Shown: piece after piece, positions 36,830-49,597 of the stretch | Layout of the letters: each line of letters opens with the position of its first letter | Numbering within the stretch: position 1 is the stretch's first letter | Source: Monosporascus cannonballus | Lineage: Eukaryota; Ascomycota; Sordariomycetes; Xylariales | NCBI GenBank assembly: GCA_004154925.1 | Contig: QJNS01000033.1 | Location: forward strand, 248,001-312,000 | DNA: 64,000 bases | Reading direction: 5' to 3' | Translations under genes and position numbers: made by a program | Notes under the pieces: model-generated | Database searches by the model: none | What the model was told of the DNA's origin: nothing | What the model saw: only the letters and a program-made list of their open reading frames with translations

Positions 36830-36996
36830 TGTTATATTTACTAAGGATCAGGTGTACAGCTCTTAAGGATATATTGATTTGTTTAAAGCTAGGAAGGGTT
36901 AATCCCACTTGTTATGGACGATCTACTGATATAGGGCTCCGGGAAGGAATAACAATTACACGAAGACCCTAGCTAGGGGTGCCCTTTTCCGTGACA
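36830..36996 (-). repeat. 5' LTR of element D
   Basis: 167 bp, the same length as its partner. It starts TGTTATATTTACTAAGG and ends TTTTCCGTGACA. Differences are mostly transitions and cluster in the inner half. The last 60 bases are essentially unmutated. Confidence 0.88.
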
Positions 36997-37071
36997 GTAA
37001 TTTATTCCGATATCGGTTTAGGTTTTTCTTATTTCGATCGTTTTTAAGTCTCCTAAATCTATTAGACTATA

Positions 37072-37277
37072 AAACGATCTTCTTTTTTTTTAAAAAAAAA
37101 TCTTCGTTTTAAATTTTGTTATAAATTTCTTTTTTTTCTTATTATATCTAGTTGTGCTAAAAGAATTCGTTTGTATAAAAATATTAACGTTTTTCTGTTA
37201 TAAAAACGAATTATTCGATTAAATTATATAGTGCTTTTATACTTTTCTTTTAAAAATAATAAAATATAAAGCTTTTC
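37072..37277 (-). mobile_element. Chromovirus internal fragment next to the type II LTR
   Basis: CGATCTTC and the following T-rich tract align with the first 200 bases inside the left LTR of E1 (18549-18755), namely the polypurine-tract side of pol. The fragment is cut at 37278, where another chromovirus LTR begins. It is the left stump of the element that carries the type II LTR. Confidence 0.55.
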
Positions 37278-37501
37278 TATAACTGCAAAGGAGTTTAACC
37301 AATTATTAAACCTTAATCGTACGGGTTTATATTAACAGAAGTATCGTGAGAAACTGAGCAATAAATACAGTAACGTGTTACGTCTCGTAATACCAAAGGT
37401 ATCTTGAGTAACGATATTTTATTGCAAGTTAAAACTATCTGGACTATGGAAATAATAAGTGTATATATGGTGATCCGGCTTACTGGCTTACCACCAGTAA
37501 G

Positions 37502-37878
37502 TGTAACGAGCTAGGCGGTTTAACCAACTGTTAAACCTTAAGTCGACGGGTTTATGTTGGCAGGAGTATCGTGGAAATCTAAGCAATAAATACAGTAACG
37601 TATTACGTCTCGTAATACCAAGGGTACCTTGGATAACGATATTATATTGCAAGCTAAAGTTATTTAAATTATGAAAATAATAAGCGTATATATTTTTCTC
37701 CTTTTTGGCTTAATTCTTTGTAATTACGCCGTTAATAATAATTACGATTATTTAGGATTACTTTTAATTATTAATAATTACTGGCTTCGCAATAATTACC
37801 ATTACGTAACCCCGGGGGTGGCCTGTATGTTTCCTGCCTAACTGTTTTTTGAAACCGGAGTTTATCGGATCGTAATAC
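37502..37878 (-). repeat. 3' LTR of E2 (type III)
   Basis: 377 bp beginning TGTAACGAGCTAGGCGG and ending CGTAATA. The middle contains TAATTACG/GATTA-type repeats in place of the CTTACTGG hairpins of type I. The conserved palindrome GTATTACGtctCGTAATAC is present near 37590. Confidence 0.85.
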
Positions 37879-40800
37879 GATTTTCCCCTTCCCCAAATCT
37901 TGCCCTTAAGATTTTCTTTTCCATTTTTTTTCGTTTAATAAATATCCTTTTTTTTGCTCTTAATTATATCGTTTCGTATTTCCAAAATTTATCGCATTTC
38001 TTATTTTTTTTACCGTTCGTCAGATTAACTTCGTAAAAACCTTTAACGAATTTAATTACGAAAATATATTTTGCTTTTATTATTTCTCGAAAAACATAAA
38101 ATATAAAATAATAAAAAACGTTTTAAAATATAAAGAATATATTAATCGAAATCAATTTTGTAATAATACCGGCGTACCCATTTTTTCCTTATAAAATATT
38201 CGTCGTAAATATTAACGTTTAAAACGTAAAAAAACGTTTGCCGAAAAGCATTTATTAAAGCTTTAATTGTTTTATTTTAAGGTTTAACGTAAATATTAGG
38301 AAAAAATAAATAAAGTTTTTCCTCATTTTATTTATTTACGTAAGTAAAAAACGTTAATTTATTCGAAAAGTATTACTATAATATAATATAAATTCTAATC
38401 GTTAAACGAATTAAAAAAAATAAAATCGTTAAAAACAAAACTAATTAAAAACTGCCGTTACGGCTATTACGTTAACGTATATCGCGGCTAATTAGCTCGA
38501 TATCCCGGTTACCAACTAATCTGCCGTTAATTAGGACGTATCCGTTATTATTAATAAAAGTTTTTTAATAAACATTAAATGCTAATAAGGTTTTTAGCGG
38601 GTTCTCAAATATTCTTGAAATCTGGATATTCTTTCTATTTAATTAAGTATTAAATAAATCCGTTTTTTTTATATATAAAAAACTTTCTCCATTTTATATG
38701 CTTATTTGTTTTTTATTTCTATATTATTTTATACCGTATATACTTTAATTATATTTACGGCTAATTTAAATAGAAAAACGTAAAAGAATAAATAGAATTT
38801 CATTTTTAATAAAGGTTTTAATTAATAATTATTTTCTGAAATTCTTTTAGCGATTTTATATAAACCGATATATTTAAAATAGAGTTTTTTATTAGGTTTT
38901 TTTATTTAAATATTTTTTATAATCAGGAAAACCATTTTTTTTCGAAAATTAATTTCTTTAACCTTTTTTAATTATAATATTTATTTATTTAATTTCGTAC
39001 GAATTTTAATTTTAATTTTATTCTTTAATATAATTATTAGAATTATTTTAACGTAAAAAGTATTTTAACATTAATTAAATTATTATTACGTATTTTTTAT
39101 AAATTTCTGAACTAAAATCAAAATTTACGTTTATAAATATTATCTTAATATTTTCGAAATAATTAATATTATAAATTAATTTTACGATTAACAATTTCTT
39201 AACCTAATTATTTTATTTATAATTAATATAATATCGTAAGGAAATTTCCAAAATTTAATTTGTTTATTCCGTTTATTTACCTATTTATAATCTAAATACG
39301 TTAAATAATTTATAATTTAAGCCGATTTATATTATAAAGTTTTATTAAACTTTTAATACGTAAATTAAATTTTTACTTAATATAATTTCCATTAATAATC
39401 CGTATTTGCTAAGAATTAGTTTAAAAAAAATATATTTATTATTTATTCGGCGTTTATGTCCTTATATTATAATAAAAAATAAGAATAATTTATAATTCGG
39501 TCGACGATTACGAAAATGCTATCGTAATATATTTTTATAATTAAATCTTTTTGAAATATAAAATTTAATAATAAAGTCGAATATAACTAAATATTATAAT
39601 TACTTTATAATTAATAATAATTATAATTTTCCGTATGGCTTTTATCGTCGAATTTTTGCTTTAACGCAAATATTATATTATCGTATAAATTTTTATATTA
39701 TTAATTTTATTTTGAAAAAGAAATATATACGTTAAAATCGTTTTAAAGTTTTAGAAATCCTGAAGTATCTATATAATTAATATTCGTATATTTCTGGTAT
39801 TATATATTTTTGGTATTTTTTTAAAAATTGCATTTTATCCGTTTTTTAATTTTTTAAGAAATTATCATTATATTATTAAATTTTCTGTTATATATCGTAA
39901 GGTATTATCCGGATTATCGCATTTTATCGTAGACGTCAATATTCTTTTATGATAATATGAAAAATTATATAACTAATTTTAATTAATTTCTTTCGACATT
40001 TGGTCGTTTACTTAAAGTATTTATTTGGCTATTTTTAAGCCTTTTTTATAAATAATAACAAACTCGAAATTCGTTAATTTTTTTACGTATTTTAATTATC
40101 GTCTTATAAACTCCTTAATCGTAATAAAGCGAATAAAATTTTGATATTCTTTATAAACCTTGATTTAGTATAAATTTCCTCTTAAGAAATATCTAAACTT
40201 TCGAAATACCATAATAATAATTATAAATTCCTAATTTAAAATCCCGCAATTAAATTTGGTCCCTTTTAATTTATATAAAAAAATATAACAAGGTATACTT
40301 TGCTTTAATTGTTTCTTTATTTAATTATTAAATTTAACGCGTAATCCGAAACATCGGTTTTTAATTTAACGGAACGGTTTAAATCGTATATAATTAGTAT
40401 TAATTCGTTAATAATCGTATCCGTAATATCCTAAAATGCTTTTTTATTTTTGGCGTTTATTTAAATTCTTTTTCTTTCGTAAAATTTATTAAAAGTATAA
40501 TTATTTTATTAAAACTTCGAATAAACCTTTTATAATAATTGGCGAATCCAAACAATACCTATATTTTCTTAACCGTTTCTGGCGTTTATTGTTTTATAAT
40601 TACCGTAATCTTTTAGGGTTTATCTTAATATATCTTAAGGTAATAATATATTTTAAATATTTTATTTTTTATATAAAAAATTATTTTTTTTCTGCGTTAA
40701 TAAATAACTTTCCGTTTTGTAAAGCGTAAAAAACTTTATAAACGTATCCTGTATATATTTTTTCTGTCTTTAAAAAAATATCGTCCAAATAACAAATAAC

Positions 40801-43800
40801 GAAAATATTAAAATATTTTCGTAATATTTAATTAACCGTTTGTTAAAAAATTATTAATATATTTATAAATCTTATTAATATAACTAAATATTTAAATAAT
40901 CTGTATTTTGTCTTAAAAACTATTTTTTATTTATATTCTTTTTTAATCCTAATTAAACTATATCCATTTTTAAAATCGAATACTATAAACCATTTAATTT
41001 AATGAAATTAATTTTTTATTTCCGTAAATAAAGATAAAAATATTTAATTTTTAATAATAATATTGTTCAATTGCCGATAACTAATTATAAAACGCAATTT
41101 CCCATTTTTCTTATGGACGAAAAATATTAAATATTTGATTAATAATTTCGAAAATCGAATTTATTCTTTTTATAACCAATTTTCCAGATATTTTTTAAAA
41201 GTACGTAAATCGTTTTTATTAAGGTTATAAATAAGGTAAAATTTTATCGAAAATCCTCTTTTAAGAATTATTTTATAATCTTATTCGTTATATTTTAATA
41301 ATTTCGTATTAAACTTTTTTATAAGCTATTTATACTTATAATATTATAATAATATATTAATTAAATCTTTAAATTTTTAAAATTATTATTTTTATTAATT
41401 TAAATTATGATTTAAGTTTTTTAATTCTATTTTAATAATAACGATACGTCGTATTTTTCTTTAATACCCGTTCTTTTATATTTTATTCCTTTTAATAATA
41501 AGGTTTTTATGGTATTTTTCTACCTATATTTATTACTATTATTAATTAAATATTAAAATCTTAATTTTTTAATTTATTAACAAAAACTAAAATAAATTCT
41601 ATTTGGCCAATTCCGCCGTTAATCAAAATTCCGTATTAATATATCCATAATAATCTTAAAATTATATCGTAATTCCCGAATAAAACGATATTAAAATTAA
41701 CCGTTTAATGTTATTTTTTTAATAGAAATTTCGAAAAAATTAATTTTATATATAACTTTTCCGTTATCGTAAACAAATTTTTAATTTTTAGCCATTGTCG
41801 CTATATCAGGTTCTAATTTATATCTCCATAATAATTTAAACTTATAAACCCTATCCGGTATAATATAATTTCCGCCTAAAATTCCGTAATCCATTATTAC
41901 GGCATATTAATATATTCCGATTCGTATATCCAAAATACTAAAGTTATTAATATTTTTTATCGTCATGTTGCAAGCTTTTTTGAAAATTCCTTTTAACTTT
42001 TTTAAATTTCGTTATTCTGCGGTTTTTTTACAAATAACCTTTTTTAAAATTTTTATTGAAATTTATTAAACCTTATTGATATTTTTTCGTTTAATATATT
42101 AAGTTATTATATTTATCGTTTTTGTCAACGTATTATTTCTTTAGATTATATTAATTACATTTAATTTTCTTATAATTGTTTTCCTATTAAATAAATTATT
42201 TTGTCATATTTACGATTAAATCCTATTATATGTTATTGTAATTATCGTTCCAAAAATCTTTTATAAATTAACGTACTTTGCTTTAATAATCTTTTTTTCT
42301 TGGAAATTTATAATAAATATTAATTAAAAATAAAAATCCGTAATAACCTTTTAATAATATATTTTTACCGTATATTAAATTAACCTCTTTTCCGTTTAAT
42401 AATTATATTATTTATAATTGCAAGAAGGGTTTTTTTGCAAATATTATTTTCTTTTAAGTTAGCTTTTTATTTCTAGCAATTATTTAATATTTTTTAAAAC
42501 TATAATTCGAAATTTTCAATATTATTACTTATCGTTTTTATTATTTCCGGTGCGGTTTAAAAAATCGAATCCCTTATTATATATGCGGGTAATTTATTTA
42601 TAAATATATTATTTTTCGTAATTAGGATATTCTCGTTGTTAATAGTATATGGCGTATATCCTGCTATATTAATCAAATATTTCGGGACAGACTTTTTCTA
42701 TTTAGTTTTAATATTTGCATAATTATTTTCATAATGGTTTTTATTATATTCATAATACGTATTAAACCAGCTTTTTGGCTTTTCGCATTTTTCGGCGGAT
42801 TTTTTATCGTAATAATCCCTATTAAACCTTTTATCGTAAGCCTAATACGTACTTAATTTAAAGCATATTAAGAACTTTATTATTATTTCTTTAATTAATT
42901 TCAAATTATCCTTTTAATATAAAAATTTAATTATTTTATTATAGATTTTTAAATTTCTTATACTTATAAGCTTTATATCCCATTTTGCCGTAATTAAAGC
43001 ACTTAATCTGGTTCGAATTTTATCTATAGGTAATGCCGAATTCCATAAATCTTAATGCCGTTCCATAAAAAAATAAGGAATACGTCTTATTTTTTTCCCT
43101 TAATTAAACGTATTATATTCCTAACATAAAATAGATTATCCTTTTTTTTCCTATTGTTTCTTAAATTATTAATTATTAATCTTAATTACTTTTAGGATAT
43201 ATCGATTTAAGGCAATTAATTATGCAATCCGCATAATCTTTTCTTGTATATTAGTTTTTATCTTTTTATAAAATATATTAATAAAAATATCAGTTTTATT
43301 ATTTCCTTATCCGGCCTTAGCCGTAAAACTTTTAAAGGTTACGGCATACTTAAACGCAGATCCTTTTTATCGGAATTTTAAAATTTGTTAGGCTATAAAT
43401 TATTTTTTATCCAAATTACCGCAATTATTACATATTTTATTTTCGAAATTAACATAAAATAAAAAAAACTTATTAATAAAATCTTTTTTATTAAATGTCT
43501 TTTATTTTTAAGCAGTTTTTCATAATATACTTAAATTAAATGACTGCATTTCTTATTAAATATATTCCTATTATTAAAACCGTATTTGCTAAATTATTAA
43601 AATCTAAAAAACGAAAATAAATTCGTACCTAAATCAAAAAAATCTAAAGCTTATTTTTTTATCGTAAAATTCTGGGTTTTTCAGCTTTATACGAACAAAA
43701 AAAAATTTAAGTAAATAACGTAACCTTAAACTATCGAACCTTTTTTTCCAATTTCCAAATTCGAATCTAAAACTATTAAATAAGGGTTTTCTAAATGTTA

Positions 43801-43868
43801 GTCAATATTTTAAAAGTATTAAATATTATTTAAAATTTAATAATATTATTAAATAAAAACTTATAATG

Positions 43869-44243
43869 TATAACAAATTAAACGGTTTAACTAATTATTA
43901 AACTTTAAATCGACGGATTTATATTAGCAAAAATATCGTAAAATCTAAACAATAAATATAATAATATATTACATCTCATAATATCAAAAGTACCTTAAAT
44001 AACAATATTATATTACAAACTAAAGCAATTTAAATTTTGGAAATAATAAACATATATATCCTTCTTTTTTTTAACTTAATTACTCGTAATTACGCCGTTA
44101 ATAGTAATCACGATTACTTGGGATTACCTTTAATCATTAATAATCACTAGCTTGGCAATAATCACCGTCACGTAACCCGGGGGGTGGCCCGTATGCTCTC
44201 TGCCTGACCGTTTCTTGAAACCGGAGCTTATCGGGTCGTAACA
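43869..44243 (-). repeat. 5' LTR of E2 (type III)
   Basis: 375 bp. The inner part is AT-shifted (TATAACAAATTAAACGG). From about 44100 outward the base composition is normal, with CACGTAACCCGGGGGGTGGCC, and the end is CGTAACA. Confidence 0.85.
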
Positions 44244-44328
44244 GTAAGTTAGTAATTTATTACGTAGCTTATCTTACCCTACATTCGTAATTAGGTCGTA
44301 GTAAACCGTTTCTGGAAACCGTAACCCG

Positions 44329-44565
44329 TTAAGTTATAATACGATATCCTTTTTCCATAAATCCTGCTTTTAAGATTTCTTTTGTTCTGGTAAGTTTTTT
44401 CGCATTTATCAATATCTTCTCCGGTATATTTATAGGTCGTTTTTGCAAATCCGAATAACAATTGACCTTGATTAATTTAATATAATTTACAAGTTTTGAC
44501 GCAATCTTTATTTTTTTAATTTCTCTTGGTAACTTAATTGCCAAATAATTAACGGGGTTTTTCAT
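44329..44565 (-). pseudogene. C-terminal tail of E3 Pol
   Basis: A 78-codon minus-strand frame from the internal edge of E3. It holds KLPREIKKIKIASKLVNYIK and INIPEKILINAKKLTRTKEI. Equivalent sequence at 18590-18760 (E1) and 53961-54152 (C) keeps IPxxIL...KKL. It lies downstream of the chromodomain and reaches the polypurine-tract side. The frame is open by accident of RIP rather than evidence of activity. Confidence 0.5.
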
Positions 44566-45198
44566 TATAAGAAGTATGTTCGTCGAGGTCGTTCGTATAA
44601 CAGGACAGAAATCCTTATTTCTATAAACAACCGTTATATAGCGAAATCGAAAAAATTAAACAAGAAAAAATTAAATGCTGGAAAATCTTTATCCAAAACT
44701 TTTGCGCATTTCTTTCGTATACGTCGTTAACGCCAATATTATTAATCCCAGACTGCGAAATTTGTTAATCGTATTTTTCAGGTCTTAAATAGCTTTAACG
44801 GCCTTGCCTATTTAAAATTAAAATCTGTGGTCGAGATTTTGGTTTTAAATAGGGTAAACGTTATTAATTGGAATGCGGTAAACCAAGGATTTCCTTTTTT
44901 GGATTTTATGGATTAGAATATTATTATTTCGGGTAGTTCCGTCGTTGCCGGTAAAAGTTTTTCAATAGGCGTTAGGTACTAATAAGATTTTTGGCAGGTT
45001 CCTAGATGTTCTCAGAATTTGAGTATTTTGTTTATTTAATTAAGTACTAAGTAAATCTTTTTTATTTCCATATATTAAGGATTTCTTCCTATTTTATATA
45101 CTTACTGTTCTTTTATTTTTATTTTATTTTATACTGTATATACTTTAATTATGTCCGTTATTAACCTAAATAAAAAAACGTAAAAATTTAAATAGAAT

Positions 45199-45386
45199 TG
45201 TAAAAGGCTTCACCTGAGCGGTCTGCAATTAGTTGCCAATACAAGTTTATTTTCTAACTAAAGAAAAAAGAAAGAAAAGATGAAAATACAGCTGTATGTG
45301 TTCGCATATAAGGCGCTGCGCGAGTGCTCCTTGGTACTGGCGTTTGTCCGGTGCTCCATAATAGGGCTCCATACGGCCTTATCACA
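45199..45386 (-). repeat. 3' LTR of element B
   Basis: 188 bp, almost free of RIP-type change. It contains CACCTGAGCGGTCTGCAATT, GGCGCTGCGCGAGTGCTCC and CTCCATAATAGGGCTCC. Confidence 0.88.
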
Positions 45387-46245
45387 TTACCCCCTGCCTT
45401 TCTCAAAAGGGGTTAATTTATTACAGAATTAATAATGAGGTTAATCCTTAGCTTTTAATTAATTCGAAATTCGGAAATTTATTAACTTCCGCATTAGGCC
45501 TAATTTAGGTAATTAAAATTAATTATGTATTAAATAAGCTTATATATTAAAACGCATTTACGTTTTTATTTATTTTAATTTTTCCTTTTTATAATAATAA
45601 TTTAATTCGGGAAATTAATTAATATATTATAACCTTACGAAAATACCCCGTAAAAAGGACGTTTTTATATTTTCGGGCCCTTTTACTATGTCGGAATTCA
45701 CCAAAATCTTTCGTATATTATGTATTTGCGTTACCTTAAACGAATATCTAAGCCGTATTTGTAATATACCTTATTTTACCGACGTAATTTATTTTGCCGA
45801 AAATCCGGATATATTTTATCTAAATTAATAAAATGTGTAATTCGTTTATACGTTATTTTTTTCGTTATTTTTAAAATACTTATTATTATAGGTAAAAAAC
45901 GATGCATTATTAGGTTTACATTAATTATAATTATAAATATCCTAAAATCAATATTTTTTTTGCTAATATAATATTTTAATACAATTTCCGTATAATTCGC
46001 AAATATTCCTAAATCTTAATAGGCGGTTAACGCATTTTACGAAATTACTTTTAATTATAATTATGAAATCCCTAATAAATTCGTTTTTTTTACGTATTGT
46101 TTATATTATTTCCTTATTATTTACCTTAATTTAACAGCTATGTATATCTAAAAAAAGGCAGGTACCGAAACCATATATTTACGCTTTAAATATTCGTACG
46201 TTATTTATTCCGAGGCAAATTTATTCTTTTAATTTCTAGCTTATA

Positions 46246-46452
46246 TCACGTAATTTCATATCCTAAGTTTTTAAATAATTTATTATCGTTCAAAGCTTTT
46301 TTATTATATATTTCGTAATTAAACTTAACAAAATTTAATTTGTTAAAATAATAAATAACTAGATGGAATATCTTTAATTTATTAACTTTGGAAAAGTAAT
46401 TTTCATATATTATCCTTAAATAATTTGCTTTTAATATTATAAGTTTTTCCAA
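46246..46452 (-). pseudogene. RNase H fragment of element B
   Basis: A 68-codon frame on the minus strand. YYFNKLNFVKFNYEIYNKKA matches the gypsy RNase H segment that normally reads S-R-K-L-x-P-A-E-x-N-Y-x-I-x-D-K-E-L. The catalytic-region Asp of DKE is now Asn (G to A). Open only because the local codons escaped TAA/TAG formation. Confidence 0.75.
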
Positions 46453-46599
46453 ATCTTATTACGTTAAAATCGATTTTATTATAAAGACGCTTTTAAAATA
46501 TTCGAATATTATTTTCCCTTTTTTTCCTTTAACAGAATAAGGTTTTTTTCCGAATTAAGATTATTAACGGTACCGATATATCCGTATAATAAGTTATAA

Positions 46600-47529
46600 A
46601 ATCGCAGTAAAAATTTGCAAACCTTAAGAATTTTCGAACTTTTTTAAATATTTTAAAGATTTCCTACTATTTAAACATATGTAATTTTTCGGGGTTTATT
46701 CGTATTTTTTTCCGGCGTTTATAATAAATCCAAGATATTTTATTAATTTTACGGCGAATTTATATTTGGAAATATTTAGGTTTACATCCGTCTTTTTTAT
46801 ATAATTTAAAACTTTTTTTATTTTTTACATATAATTTCCTCAGATTTAAAAGAAAAAATAAAAATGTTGTCCACATATATTAAGCAAAAAACCTTAAGGT
46901 ATTCCCTTAAAACCTTATTAACGTATGGTTGGAAAATTATAGAAACCTCGTATAAGTCCAATAGCATTATTAATTATTCTTATGAGCCGAAATATGTTCG
47001 GAATACCGAATTTTATTTATTTCCTTCCTTAATCCTGATTTTATGGAACATTATTCAGATATTTATTTTCATAAATTATTTAACGTAAAAAAAATAATTT
47101 TAAGGTTTTCGAAATAAAAAGTAAAAAATAACGGTCTTTTTCGGGTATTATATTTAACGCTTAATAATTATAATAAAAAGGTAATTTTCCTCCGGATTTC
47201 TTTATATATAAAATCGAAATCTTTATAGACGAATTATTTATACGGATATACCCCTTATCTAAAAGCTCCGTTAAGGTTTTCCTTAAAATTAATAATTTAT
47301 CCTTAATTATACCATATAAAGACCCTTATAATGTTAATACCTTTATTATTTTATTCTTACATAATAAAATCATATAATTTATTCCGGTATAGGATAAAGG
47401 TAAAACGTTACTTAATTTTTTGTCGAACAATTTCCGAAATATTTTTAATCTAAATAAAATTATTTCGTTAATTTCCATTTTTTTATGTATTAACGCTTTA
47501 TTAATATGGGCTAAAATTATTGAAAACAA
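46600..47529 (-). pseudogene. Reverse transcriptase region of element B
   Basis: The minus-strand reading from 47529 gives FRLKIFRKLFDKKLSNVLP (linker before RT), then LILRKTLTELLDKGYIRINN, then a KSGGKLPFYYNY block (normally K-P-G-G-x-L-R-F-x-V-D-Y). Further on it gives EKDRYFLL, LREYLKVF..IYVDNIFIF with the Y-V-D-D core altered to Y-V-D-N at about 46870, and KYLGFIINAGKKYE..P.K (about 46740). Order and spacing are those of a Ty3/gypsy RT. Several in-frame TAA/TAG codons interrupt it. Confidence 0.85.
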
Positions 47530-49415
47530 TTAAACCTTTTATATAGTCCTTTTAATTTTTTTTATTTTTCGAAATTCTGTCCCGAAAACGATAATTGGAA
47601 TTTTTTTCGCCTTATAAATTATTCGTACGCCCTTTTTTAGGCTCTATATCCTTTTTTGTAAACCTTTATACGATTTATTATGCCTACCGTTAAAAGGTAT
47701 TTTCATATTACGTATATAACGTTATAATACTTTATTTAAAATTTCCTAAAAATTAAGGAATAATTCAAATTATTAATAATATATGTAAATATTTTAATTT
47801 TAAAACAGTTAATATCTATTTCCATATATATTATCTTTTTAATTCTTTTTTGTTATCGCTGATTCTATTCTCGAATTTTTCTTAATCTACGTAATTTATT
47901 AAAATATATAATAACCGTAAGCATTTTACGAACTTTTCGCTTATTATAATAAAATATTTATATCCTTAATTAATAAACATTTTCACAAATATTTTTAATT
48001 AATATATATATCTATAGTAAATAAAATACCGTCCAAATTTTGTTTCGTAATTTTTATCTCGGCCTAAGTCGCTTTTTGATCCTAAACGCGCCGATATTCA
48101 AATATTATTCTTTTTTTTTCGCTTTCAAATTCCGACCCTTTATTCTTATATACTTTTAACGAATTAATTCTTCCTTACGGTTTTTTTGCTAATAAAAACG
48201 GGCAAAGGTTCGCCTTATAATTAAAATACTTATAACGTAAACAAAAATCTTTCGCTTTACGGACATTCCGTTTTTTTTTAAATTACTTATTATACGTATT
48301 ATTTCGGTATTAAAGGTAAAATTTGGGGTTTTTATTTTCGCCGTCTTACTGCTGAAATACCCGTTATACTTATATCGCTATTTAAGTTACTTTTCATTTA
48401 ATTATTACCGTTCGATTAAATTATTGGCAAATTATTTGTTCTTTTTTGCAACGTTATTTCTTTAAGGCGTCCGGCAATTTTTATTACCTTATTTACTTAT
48501 ATGTTATAACTTTTAAAAACATATATTAAAACTAAAACTAAAATACGCTTTTTATTTAATATTTTTTAAAAAAAACGTAAATTTCGCCTTTATTAACTAA
48601 GTAATCTTTTCAATATTTATTAATATTTTTTCGAATAAGAATAAAAATAATACAAATTTCGCATTATGAACTTACTTTAAATTTCGAAAACGTTCGGTTA
48701 CTTTTCTTTACATCGATTATTATATTTTTCGTATAATACCTAAAAGAAATTAACAAAATTATAAGTATTATTTAAATTTCCGATAATATAATAAAAATAA
48801 CCGTATATTATATATTAGTTTCGAACTTTTCGTATATGGCCTAAAATTACTTATAAACTTCTTTTATAAAAATAACGTGTATTTCGAGCTTATAAATTAT
48901 GAATACGTACTATTCGAGGAACTTCTTTTTTGTCCCGTCGAACTTTTCCGGCCAAAATAACGGTTTCCGCTTAACTCCTATTATTAATTCGGTCGTTCGA
49001 ACCGTTCTTACAAAATAACCTAATTACGTTTCCAATTGTTATTAAATCGGAAAAAATCGATATTAATAAAGGTTATTACGTTCCGAACTTATAATTAAAT
49101 AATAAAGTTTTACTAAATAATTAAGCCGTTTTTAAATTATTAGGCCGCTTATATTAATTTCTTATTTACCTTATATTACGTGTTTATATGCTTATGGAAT
49201 TAACCTATCTTTTTCTTATTCTTTTCGAATTAATAATTTATACGTTACTTTATAACTGTTATCAAACTTATTAAAATTTCCGTCATAACGCTAAATACCC
49301 TTTATAACTTTGGGTCGATAAGGGCCCTTTACTGGGCCTCGTAAAAAACGTTCGAAAATCCTAATATCTAATCTCAAACGTCTTTTGCTTTGCTAAATAA
49401 TAAGCAAAAAAAATA

Positions 49416-49597
49416 TGTAAAAGGTTTTATCTTAACGGTGTGTAAGTTATTGTAAATAGAAATTTATTTTTTAGCTAAAAAAAAGGAAAAGTAAAAATAT
49501 AATTATATATATTCGCATATAAGGCATTACGCTAATGGTGCTTGGTACCGGCGTTTGTTCGGTGCTCCATAATAGGGCTCCAATTAGCCCTATCACA
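49416..49597 (-). repeat. 5' LTR of element B
   Basis: 182 bp. The inner two thirds are AT-shifted relative to the partner, while the last 65 bases (TTGGTACCGGCGTTTGTTCG onward) are close to identical with it. Confidence 0.88.

Larger units (their letters stand above)
35025..36996 (-). mobile_element. Small LTR element D, 1972 bp, complete ends and target duplication
   Basis: Two LTRs of exactly 167 bp (35025-35191, 36830-36996) start TGT and end ACA or ATA. They are flanked by identical GTAAT duplications (35020-35024 and 36997-37001). A purine tract (AAAGATCAGGGGGTA) next to the left LTR on the minus strand sets the orientation. The 1.6-kb interior is too short for a complete gag-pol, and no RT or integrase motif was found, so it is probably non-autonomous. 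A readable minus-strand coding tract lies at 35500-35890. LTRs are lightly mutated; the middle (35.9-36.8 kb) is strongly AT-shifted. Confidence 0.88.
34712..37071 (-). repeat. Chromovirus LTR, type II, interrupted by element D
   Basis: The part at 34712-35024 starts TGTGGCGGC and has the conserved U5-side motifs (TTTAACCAACTATTAAACC, GTACGGGTTTATGTTAG). It then enters a middle region of AT-shifted GGCTTAA-like repeats. The LTR resumes after D at 37002-37071 and aligns with the end of the LTR at 61436-61831. Element D sits exactly at a GTAAT site. Just beyond the LTR, CGATCTTC matches the internal start seen in E1. Confidence 0.7.
37502..44243 (-). mobile_element. Complete RIP-inactivated chromovirus E2
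   Basis: 6742 bp, inserted into the LTR of E3 with exact GTAAG duplications (37497-37501 and 44244-44248). LTRs are 37502-37878 (377 bp) and 43869-44243 (375 bp), type III. A purine tract lies just inside the left LTR on the minus strand. Collinear with E1 through the chromodomain, integrase, RNase H (40030-40140), RT (about 40790) and zinc knuckle (42960-43001). Its gag N-terminal half is a different sequence, shared with C. All frames are broken. Confidence 0.9.
45199..49597 (-). mobile_element. Ty3/gypsy element B, 4399 bp, inserted into E3
   Basis: LTRs 45199-45386 (188 bp) and 49416-49597 (182 bp) start TGTAAAAGG and end ATCACA. AGAAT duplications flank exactly (45194-45198 and 49598-49602). 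A purine tract (GAGAAAGGCAGGGGGTAA on the minus strand) lies inside the left LTR. RT and RNase H read on the minus strand. Only about 860 bp remain between RNase H and the left LTR, too little for a normal integrase, so the element may be internally deleted. It is a different gypsy lineage from the chromoviruses here. Confidence 0.9.

Noticed and set aside
46864..47088. 74-codon plus-strand ORF
   Set aside because: Antisense to the element B RT region, which reads on the minus strand.
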